Below are positions 57,813 through 64,000 of a stretch of DNA of 64,000 bases, one piece after another. The notes under the pieces are model-generated. The model saw nothing but the letters and a program-made list of their open reading frames with translations. It searched no databases and was not told the origin of the DNA. How positions within the stretch are numbered: position 1 is the first letter of the stretch; the number at the start of each line of letters is the position of its first letter. The DNA comes from Erwinia sp. 198 (GTDB lineage Bacteria > Pseudomonadota > Gammaproteobacteria > Enterobacterales > Enterobacteriaceae): contig NZ_RHUM01000004.1 in the NCBI RefSeq assembly GCF_003937915.1, forward strand, positions 223,840 through 287,839, given 5' to 3'. The position numbers were made by a program, and so were the translations under genes.

Positions 57813-58577
57813 TCACAGGGCAAAAAAACGGCGGATGGCGCGCAAAACGGCATCAGGTTTCTCAGCATGCGCCCAGTGACCCGCGCCGGTAATCACGTGC
57901 GCGCGGGCGGCAGGGAACTGGGCCAGCAGCGCATCACGATACGCTTCCTGGAGATAAGGCGAATGTTCGCCCCGAATAAACAGCGTAGGATGCGGCCAGG
58001 CGGGCAGCGTTTCCCAGCCGATAATCCGATCGTAGTGCTGCCAGAGCGCCGGCACGTTGAAACGCCATTCGCCGTCCTGAAACGATTTAAGCAGAAACTG
58101 GATGACGCCTTCTTCTTTTATGGTCTGCTGCATCAGCGCGGCGGCTTCGCTACGGCGGGTGATGCCCGCTTTGCTAACGGCGGCCAGCGCGGCGAAAATC
58201 GCGTCGTGATGGCGCTCCCGATAGGCCACCGGCGCAATATCGATAACCACCAGCTGCCTGACACGGTTCGGCGCAAGGGAAGCCAGCGTCATGGCGATTT
58301 TTCCGCCCATGGAATGACCTATAATATCAAACCGGTCTGCATCAAGCTCATCCAGCGTTTCCAGCACGTCGCGTGCCATCGCGGCATAGCTTATTTCATC
58401 CGACCGGGGCGAAAGGCCATGGTTTCGTACGTCCACCTGAATAATGCGGCGATCCGCCTTCAGGTCGCGCGCCAGCACGCCAAGGTTATCCAGGTTGCCG
58501 AAAAGGCCGTGAATAAGCACCACGGGCGCGTCAGAAACGGTCGATTGTTCAGATTGCAGGCGGAAATTCAATTTCAT
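57813..58577 (-). CDS. ybfF: Esterase YbfF (alpha/beta hydrolase)
   Basis: A 254-aa alpha/beta hydrolase with oxyanion motif HGLFGNLDNLG, nucleophile elbow GHSMGG (Ser) and the C-terminal His in GAGHWAHAEKP. YbfF acts on acyl esters including acyl-CoA in vitro. Length equals the E. coli protein. It is divergent from seqA. Confidence 0.95.
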   Translation of the reverse strand: MKLNFRLQSEQSTVSDAPVVLIHGLFGNLDNLGVLARDLKADRRIIQVDVRNHGLSPRSDEISYAAMARDVLETLDELDADRFDIIGHSMGGKIAMTLASLAPNRVRQLVVIDIAPVAYRERHHDAIFAALAAVSKAGITRRSEAAALMQQTIKEEGVIQFLLKSFQDGEWRFNVPALWQHYDRIIGWETLPAWPHPTLFIRGEHSPYLQEAYRDALLAQFPAARAHVITGAGHWAHAEKPDAVLRAIRRFFAL

Positions 58578-58812
58578 GGCAAACTTCTTACGGAGGAAAC
58601 GAGGGGTTAGGTTATCATAAAACAGCGATTTTCTGCCGCGGCGACAGACCCGATCTTTTACGGCATATTCCGACTTTTGTCCGCAATTGGGGCTGGCGCT
58701 ACAACCCGGCAGGATTTAACTTTATAATCCTCGTGTTAGAGCTGGTCCGTCCGCGCCTGGGTAAAACAGGTCGCTAACCGGCTCTTATCAGCAATAATCG
58801 TACTGGATCAAG

Positions 58813-59367
58813 ATGAAAACTATTGAAGTCGACGAAGAGCTCTACCGTTATATCGCCAGCCACACTCAGCATATTGGTGAAAGCGCCTCCGACATTTTAC
58901 GTCGTATGCTGAAATTTTCCGCTGGTCAGGCAGCGCCGAAGGTGCCTGCTGTTACGGCTGCGCCCGCGCCTGTCGCCAGCGTACAGGAAACCGTGGTGAA
59001 AGAGACGTCTCGCCCGCAGGACCGCGTTCGCGCCGTGCGCGAGCTGCTGCTGTCGGACGAGTACGCGGAGCAGAAAAAAGCGGTAAACCGTTTTATGCTG
59101 ATCCTGTCGACTTTATACAATCTGGATCCCAAAGCATTTGCCGCGGCGACCGAATCACTGCATGGTCGTACGCGCGTCTACTTTGCAGGCAATCAGCAAA
59201 CCCTGGTACAGAACGGCACCCATACCAAGCCGCAGCATATTCCCGGCACGCCGTATTGGGTGATCACCAACACCAACACAGGCCGTAAACGCAGCATGAT
59301 TGAACATATCATGTCGTCCATGCAGTTCCCGACGGAACTGGCGGACAAGGTTTGCGGTACACTCTAA
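58813..59367 (+). CDS. seqA: Replication-initiation modulator SeqA
   Basis: A 184-aa protein with the N-terminal oligomerisation part (MKTIEVDEELYRYIASHTQHIGESASDILRRML as segments) and the C-terminal hemimethylated-GATC binding domain (RVYFAGNQQTLVQNGTHTKPQHIPGTPYWV as segments). It sequesters oriC after initiation. Length is close to E. coli (181). pgm follows at 24 bases, probably co-transcribed. Confidence 0.97.
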   Translation: MKTIEVDEELYRYIASHTQHIGESASDILRRMLKFSAGQAAPKVPAVTAAPAPVASVQETVVKETSRPQDRVRAVRELLLSDEYAEQKKAVNRFMLILSTLYNLDPKAFAAATESLHGRTRVYFAGNQQTLVQNGTHTKPQHIPGTPYWVITNTNTGRKRSMIEHIMSSMQFPTELADKVCGTL

Positions 59368-59391
59368 ACACAGCGTCAGGGAGAAGCGCCA

Positions 59392-61032
59392 ATGGCCAGT
59401 CACCCCCGTGCCGGGCAGCCAGCACAGCAGAGCGATTTGATTAACGTTGCACAATTGACCTCGCAGTATTATGTCCTGCAGCCGGAAACAGGCAACGCGG
59501 AACACGCGGTGAAATTCGGCACGTCCGGCCATCGCGGTAGCGCAGGCCGACAGAGCTTCAATGAGACGCACATTCTGGCTATCGCGCAGGCGATTGCGGA
59601 AGAGCGCAAAAAGAACGGCGTTACCGGCCCTTGCTACGTGGGTAAAGATACGCACGCGCTGTCCGAACCGGCGATTATTTCCGTACTGGAAGTGCTGGCG
59701 GCGAACGGCGTGGATGTGATTGTACAGCAGGACAACGGCTATACGCCGACCCCTGCCATCTCTAACGCTATCCTTGAGCACAACAAAGCTGGCGGCGCAC
59801 AGGCTGACGGCATCGTTATCACGCCTTCGCACAATCCACCGGAAGATGGCGGCATCAAGTACAATCCGCCAAACGGTGGTCCGGCCGATACTAACGTCAC
59901 TAAAGTGGTGGAAGATCGCGCTAACCAGCTGATTAAAGACGGCCTGAAAGATGTTAAGCGCATGGCGCTGGACGAAGCCTGGGCAAGCGGCCATCTGCAG
60001 GAAAAAGATCTGATCCAACCCTATATCGAAGGTCTGTCACAGATCATCGATATTCCGGCTATTCAGAAAGCGGGCCTGAAAATCGGCGTCGATCCGCTTG
60101 GCGGCTCCGGCATCGCCTACTGGCAGCGTATCGCAGAATATTACAACCTGGATCTGACTATCGTTAACGATTCGGTCGACCAGACGTTCCGCTTTATGCA
60201 CCTGGATAAAGACGGTGTGATCCGTATGGACTGCTCATCCGAAAGCGCGATGGCGGGCCTGCTGGCACTGCGTGATAAGTTCGATCTGGCATTTGCCAAC
60301 GACCCGGACTATGACCGTCACGGCATCGTTACGCCTGCGGGCCTGATGAACCCAAACCACTACCTGGCCGTTGCAATTAACTATCTGTTCCAGCATCGTC
60401 CGCAGTGGGGCAAAGAAGTTGCCGTCGGTAAAACGCTGGTTTCCAGCGCGATGATCGACCGCGTGGTCAACGACATCGGCCGTAAGCTGGTGGAAGTGCC
60501 GGTAGGGTTCAAATGGTTCGTTGACGGCCTGTTTGACGGCAGCTTCGGCTTCGGCGGCGAAGAGAGCGCGGGCGCTTCCTTCCTGCGCTTTGACGGCACG
60601 CCGTGGTCGACGGACAAAGACGGTATTATCATGTGCCTGCTGGCCGCCGAGATCACGGCGGTAACCGGTAAAAATCCGCAGCAGCACTATGACGAGCTGG
60701 CGGAGCGCTTTGGTGCGCCAAGCTATAACCGTCTGCAGGCTTCTGCGACCTCCGCGCAAAAAGCGGCGCTGTCGAAGCTGTCGCCGGAAATGGTCAGCGC
60801 CGATACGCTGGCGGGCGATCCTATCACCGCTCGCCTGACGGCAGCGCCAGGAAACGGTGCATCAATCGGTGGCCTTAAGGTAATGACCGAGAACGGCTGG
60901 TTCGCGGCGCGTCCGTCCGGTACGGAAGACGCCTACAAGATCTATTGCGAAAGCTTCCTGGGTGCCGAGCACCGCGAGAAGATTGAAAAAGAAGCGGTAG
61001 AAATTGTTAGCGAAGTACTGAAAAACGCCTGA
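59392..61032 (+). CDS. pgm: Phosphoglucomutase (alpha-D-glucose)
   Basis: A 546-aa enzyme interconverting glucose-1-P and glucose-6-P. The active-site Ser is in [12 protein letters not shown], the metal loop is NDPDYDRHG, and the sugar loop is GGEESAG, with the phosphate-binding [12 protein letters not shown] near the C-terminus. Length equals E. coli Pgm. Confidence 0.98.
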   Translation: MASHPRAGQPAQQSDLINVAQLTSQYYVLQPETGNAEHAVKFGTSGHRGSAGRQSFNETHILAIAQAIAEERKKNGVTGPCYVGKDTHALSEPAIISVLEVLAANGVDVIVQQDNGYTPTPAISNAILEHNKAGGAQADGIVITPSHNPPEDGGIKYNPPNGGPADTNVTKVVEDRANQLIKDGLKDVKRMALDEAWASGHLQEKDLIQPYIEGLSQIIDIPAIQKAGLKIGVDPLGGSGIAYWQRIAEYYNLDLTIVNDSVDQTFRFMHLDKDGVIRMDCSSESAMAGLLALRDKFDLAFANDPDYDRHGIVTPAGLMNPNHYLAVAINYLFQHRPQWGKEVAVGKTLVSSAMIDRVVNDIGRKLVEVPVGFKWFVDGLFDGSFGFGGEESAGASFLRFDGTPWSTDKDGIIMCLLAAEITAVTGKNPQQHYDELAERFGAPSYNRLQASATSAQKAALSKLSPEMVSADTLAGDPITARLTAAPGNGASIGGLKVMTENGWFAARPSGTEDAYKIYCESFLGAEHREKIEKEAVEIVSEVLKNA

Positions 61033-61050
61033 TATCAGGGCTGAAAATAA

Positions 61051-61079
61051 AAGGCGCTAATTTATTAGCGCCTTTTTTA
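61051..61079 (+). terminator. pgm terminator
   Basis: AAGGCGCTAA, 4-base loop, TTAGCGCCTT followed by TTTT. Confidence 0.93.
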
Positions 61080-61221
61080 TTTTCAAATTTTGCTTTTTTC
61101 GCAATGTCCCGAATAATTTAGCCGATTTTAAAGCTGCTAACCGCCTTTAACCATATACCCGGGCCGTCTGTTCAGAGAGTGAGGCAACAAACAGGGTGCA
61201 ACAGCACCAGCTTTAAACAGT

Positions 61222-61248
61222 TGTACAATAATGCCTTTACTCTGTACA
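61222..61248. promoter_or_regulatory. Paired TGTACA repeats upstream of ybfA
   Basis: Two TGTACA palindromes 15 bases apart (TGTACA at 61222-61227 and 61243-61248). A similar pair lies before ybgA-phrB (61931-61955). They may be operators of a MerR-family regulator; see findings. Confidence 0.5.
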
Positions 61249-61499
61249 AAACTGATTAATCTCCCTTCAGGTCGACGCCATGCGGCTACAGGCGTGCTGC
61301 AATAGCGTGGCGCGAGGTTGTGGTTTCATTTAAACAGCTGCAATGTAGCCCAATTGTTATTCATTTAATTTAAATTAACGTTAATTTAACTTGTTGCCTT
61401 AATCTGAATAATTTTTAATTTAATCTGGTCGGATGAGTGGTAAATATATCGCCAGAACGGTATTATTTTAGCCAGAACTTTATCTTTCCGGAGGGCGTA

Positions 61500-61705
61500 T
61501 GAATCTCTATCATCAATACTCGCTGCCTCATCTTCTGCTGCGTCGGCTGGCAACGCTTGTGGTCGGTCTTGTCGCGTTACCTTTTATGCTTTTTTATCGC
61601 GACCGCTCGCGCTTCTATAGCTACCTGCATCGCTGCTGGTGTAAAACCAGCACGCAGCCCGTGTGGCTGGCACAGGCGGAAAGGGCCGCTGCCGATTTTT
61701 ATTAA
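61500..61705 (+). CDS. ybfA: YbfA small membrane protein
   Basis: A 68-aa protein starting MNLYHQYSLPHLLLRRLATL, one hydrophobic segment (about 13-32, LATLVVGLVALPFMLFY), then the conserved RSRFYSYLHRCWCKTSTQPVWLAQAE. Length and C-terminal pattern match E. coli YbfA. Ribosome-binding site GGAGGGCGT precedes the ATG. Function unknown. Confidence 0.93.
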
Positions 61706-61813
61706 TCGCGTCCGCACGCTTTAGCGCCGCCTTATCCTCTTGCCGCCGCCTTTTCTTCGTGCTGTGGTGTCGGTGCATGTTTCTTTTCTTTCCGCCGCCT
61801 TTAGATAGCTGTT

Positions 61814-61838
61814 AATGCCCCGTTTCAGGGGCATTTTT
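61814..61838 (+). terminator. ybfA terminator
   Basis: ATGCCCC, 5-base loop, GGGGCAT followed by TTTT. Confidence 0.82.
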
Positions 61839-61930
61839 CTTTTCTTCCTGTCGTTTTGCCTTGTTCCGTAAGGCTTTTCGTCGATCGGCTTTTTTCGATA
61901 AATCACCGGTAGCAATTCTTTTTGCAAAGT

Positions 61931-61955
61931 TGTACAACTTGTTTTGTCTTGTACA
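61931..61955. promoter_or_regulatory. Paired TGTACA repeats in the ybgA-phrB promoter
   Basis: TGTACA at 61931-61936 and again at 61950-61955, 13 bases apart, 48 bases before the ybgA start. The first repeat forms a TTGTAC that could serve as a -35. TGTACA motifs are operator halves for light-sensing LitR/CarH-type MerR regulators that control photolyase genes in other bacteria; the link here is inference. Confidence 0.55.
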
Positions 61956-62003
61956 GATTTAACCGCTACACTTAATGATGAAAGTAGCAAAGGGGAGAAA
62001 GGT

Positions 62004-62960
62004 ATGAGTGAGAAAATTCCGGTAGGCATCAGTGCCTGCCTGCTTGGCGACAGTGTCCGTTTTGATGGCGGCCACAAACGTTGCGCCTTTGCCGCCGAAG
62101 ATCTGGCGCCTTTTATGCGTTATGAACCGGTTTGCCCGGAAATGGCGATTGGCCTGTCCACGCCACGCCCGGCTTTGCGCCTGACCGAAACGGCTGAAAA
62201 TAACGTTGAGCTTTGCTTCAGCAACGGGAAAGGCGAGCCGCTGACTCAGGAAATGCAAAGCTTTTCCGAAAAAAAAATCGCCAGCCTGCACCACCTGTGC
62301 GGCTACATTGTCTGTGCCAAATCGCCCAGCTGTGGCATGGAGCGGGTGCGCGTTTACCAGCCAGAAAATAACAACAACCGTAAAGAAGGCGTTGGCATCT
62401 TTACGCGTGAACTGATGAAGCAAATGCCGTGGCTGCCGGTCGAAGAAGACGGCAGGCTGCACGATCCCGTGCTGCGCGAGAATTTTGTCGAGCGCATTTA
62501 CACCCTGCACGAATTTAACCAGCTGTGGCGCAGCGGCCTGACGCGCGGCAAGCTTATTGCTTTCCACAGCCGCTATAAACTGACGCTGCTGGCGCATTCA
62601 CAGCCGGCGTATCGCGAGATAGGTCGCTTTGTGGCGGCTATCGAGCAGTGGTCTTCCCTGGAAGCCTTTGCCTTTGAGTACCGTCAGCGCCTGATGGATC
62701 TGCTGAGGCATAAAGCCACGCGCGGCAACCACACTAATGTGATGATGCACGTACAGGGCTATTTCCGACCGCAGCTGAATGCTAAACAGCGCGAGGAGCT
62801 GACCTCGCTGATCGAACACTATCGCCAGGGCTTACAACCGTTGCTGGCGCCGATGACGCTGCTTAAACACTATATGTCGGAATATCCCGATCCTTACCTG
62901 ACCCAGCAACGCTATTTTGAGCCTTATCCGGAAGCGCTTCGTCTGCGTTACGGCCATTAA
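62004..62960 (+). CDS. ybgA: YbgA (DUF523/DUF1722)
   Basis: A 318-aa protein: N-terminal DUF523 (IPVGISACLLGDSVRFDGGHKR, CPEMAIGLSTPRP, CAKSPSCGMERVRVY with Cys that could bind metal) and C-terminal DUF1722 (SRYKLTLLAHSQPAYREIGR). Its usual neighbour is phrB, and the two are probably in one operon (14 bases apart). Function unproven. ATG 62004 with AGGGGAGAAAGG upstream is chosen over the extension at 61944. Confidence 0.93.
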   Translation: MSEKIPVGISACLLGDSVRFDGGHKRCAFAAEDLAPFMRYEPVCPEMAIGLSTPRPALRLTETAENNVELCFSNGKGEPLTQEMQSFSEKKIASLHHLCGYIVCAKSPSCGMERVRVYQPENNNNRKEGVGIFTRELMKQMPWLPVEEDGRLHDPVLRENFVERIYTLHEFNQLWRSGLTRGKLIAFHSRYKLTLLAHSQPAYREIGRFVAAIEQWSSLEAFAFEYRQRLMDLLRHKATRGNHTNVMMHVQGYFRPQLNAKQREELTSLIEHYRQGLQPLLAPMTLLKHYMSEYPDPYLTQQRYFEPYPEALRLRYGH

Positions 62961-62974
62961 TTACAGGGAAAGCT

Positions 62975-64000
62975 ATGGCCACCCACCTGGTCTGGATGCG
63001 CAACGATCTGCGCATCCATGATAACTACGCGCTTTATGCAGCCTGCAGTGATGACAATGCGGAAGTGCTCGCCCTCTATATTGCCACGCCAAAACAGTGG
63101 CAATCTCACGATATGTCACCGAAGCAGGCCGCTTTTATTTATCAAAGCCTGCAGGATGTGCAGGGCACTTTGGCAGAGAAAGGCATCCCGCTGCACTATT
63201 TGCAGTGCGATGACTTTTCCGCTTCGGTTGAAGCGTTGAAAGATTTCTGCCGTGAGCATCATGTCGACAGCCTGTTTTATAACTATCAGCACGAAGTCAA
63301 CGAGCGCCAGCGCGATGCGCAGGCGGAACGCGAACTGAGCGAGCTGGATATAGTCGTACAGGGCTTCGATGATGGTCTACTGCCGCCCGGCAGCGTGCTG
63401 ACGGGCAATCGGGAAATGTTTAAAGTCTTTACGCCATTCAGCAAGGCTTTTGTACGCCGACTGCATGAAGGTATGCCGGAATGCGCGCCCGCGCCGAAAC
63501 CGCGTGCTCAGGCACCGCTGAAAAAAATACCGCCTTTGACGCCTTTTGATTATCCGCAGGAAGATTTTAATACCGACTTTTTTCCCGTGGGTGAAAAAAC
63601 GGCTATTCAGCGTCTACGCGATTTTTGTCAGCAGCCGGTCGTGGAATATGCGGCTAAGCGAGATACGCCGGCCGTTGACGGCACAAGCCGCCTGTCCGTT
63701 TATCTGGTGACCGGGGTTCTGTCGCCGCGCCAGTGCCTGCATCGGCTGCTGCGCGAGCATCCCGACGCATTAGAAAACGACAAAATATTCAGCTGGTTTA
63801 ACGAGCTTATCTGGCGCGAGTTCTATCGGCACCTGATTGTCGCCTGGCCCGCGCTCTGTAAACATCAGCCCTTTATCAGCTGGACAAAAAAGGTGCAATG
63901 GCAGCGTAATGATGACCAGCTGGCCGCCTGGCAGCAGGGTGAAACCGGTTATCCGATAGTGGATGCCGCTATGCGGCAGCTGAACAGCCTCGGCTGGATG
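62975..64000 (+). CDS. phrB: Deoxyribodipyrimidine photolyase (5' part)
   Basis: 342 codons are present and the gene runs off the right edge (about 470 residues in the family). It begins MATHLVWMRNDLRIHDNYAL, the photolyase antenna-domain start, followed by the linker and the start of the FAD domain (SRLSVYLVTGVLSPRQCL, FSWFNELIWREFYRHLI, ETGYPIVDAAMRQLNSLGWM). It uses blue light to split pyrimidine dimers. It is the second gene after ybgA. Confidence 0.96.
   Translation, partial: MATHLVWMRNDLRIHDNYALYAACSDDNAEVLALYIATPKQWQSHDMSPKQAAFIYQSLQDVQGTLAEKGIPLHYLQCDDFSASVEALKDFCREHHVDSLFYNYQHEVNERQRDAQAERELSELDIVVQGFDDGLLPPGSVLTGNREMFKVFTPFSKAFVRRLHEGMPECAPAPKPRAQAPLKKIPPLTPFDYPQEDFNTDFFPVGEKTAIQRLRDFCQQPVVEYAAKRDTPAVDGTSRLSVYLVTGVLSPRQCLHRLLREHPDALENDKIFSWFNELIWREFYRHLIVAWPALCKHQPFISWTKKVQWQRNDDQLAAWQQGETGYPIVDAAMRQLNSLGWM

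Larger units (their letters stand above)
61033..61498. other. Intergenic region between pgm and ybfA
   Basis: About 465 bases. It has the pgm terminator (61051-61079), a pair of TGTACA repeats (61222-61248) and an AT-rich stretch (61330-61450). No credible gene is seen; a 17-codon ORF near 61280 lacks a ribosome-binding site. E. coli carries speF/potE and kdp genes in this part of the map; they are absent. Confidence 0.6.

Noticed and set aside
1-64000. CRISPR arrays, insertion sequences, prophage genes, rRNA operons
   Set aside because: No direct repeat-spacer pattern, transposase, integrase or rRNA sequence was seen.

Overview
The window is a chromosomal piece of a gamma-proteobacterium of the order Enterobacterales. 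The core gene order (pagP-cspE-tatE-lipA-lipB-ybeD-dacA-rlpA-mrdB-mrdA-rlmH-rsfS, nadD-holA-lptE-leuS-ybeL, gltIJKL, lnt-corC-ybeY-ybeZ-miaB, ubiF, the Met/Leu/Gln tRNA cluster, asnB, nagDCAB/nagE, glnS, chiP, fur-fldA-ybfE, ybfF/seqA-pgm, ybfA, ybgA-phrB) is that of the 14-16 min region of Escherichia coli. A plant-type Hrp type III secretion cluster and the chitin genes point to Erwiniaceae (Erwinia/Pantoea/Mixta type). The genus cannot be fixed from the sequence alone.

Region 1 (1-7.5 kb) is one end of a Hrp1-type secretion cluster. Reading leftwards on the minus strand it runs hrpS (sigma-54 activator), hrpA (pilin), hrpB, hrcJ, hrpD, hrpE, hrpF, hrpG and the start of hrcC. To its right lie a glycine-rich harpin, a convergent gene for a harpin-like protein fused to a lytic transglycosylase domain, and two unrecognised small genes. 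Four canonical HrpL-type hrp boxes (GGAAC, 16 bases, CCACNNA) and one degenerate box tie hrpA, hrpF, the harpin, the harpin-transglycosylase and a new 72-aa gene into one regulon. hrpG is broken by one extra base in a run of ten T.

Region 2 (7.5-20.5 kb) holds yohP (27 aa), a zinc-ribbon protein, lipid A palmitoyltransferase, a cold-shock protein, a GNAT-nitrilase pair, a Tat subunit, lipoate synthesis and the elongasome/PBP2 genes. Region 3 (20.5-39.2 kb) has a secreted GH19 chitinase where E. coli has cobC, then nadD-holA-lptE-leuS, ybeL, an accessory gap with a double-glycine-leader peptide gene, the glutamate/aspartate ABC transporter and the lnt-miaB operon. Region 4 (39.2-51.5 kb) has ubiF, six tRNA genes, asnB, the N-acetylglucosamine regulon and glnS. 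Region 5 (51.5-64 kb) has a chitoporin directly followed by a GH20 chitobiase (chiQ absent), fur, fldA, seqA, pgm, ybfA, ybgA and a truncated photolyase gene.

Together the GH19 chitinase, chitoporin, periplasmic chitobiase, NagE and NagABC form a complete route from chitin to fructose-6-phosphate, so chitin use is a clear physiological theme. The least described elements are the GG-leader peptide at 29371-29547, the 72-aa and 81-aa proteins at the edge of the Hrp cluster, the hrpG homopolymer frameshift, and two paired TGTACA repeats, one of them in front of ybgA-phrB.
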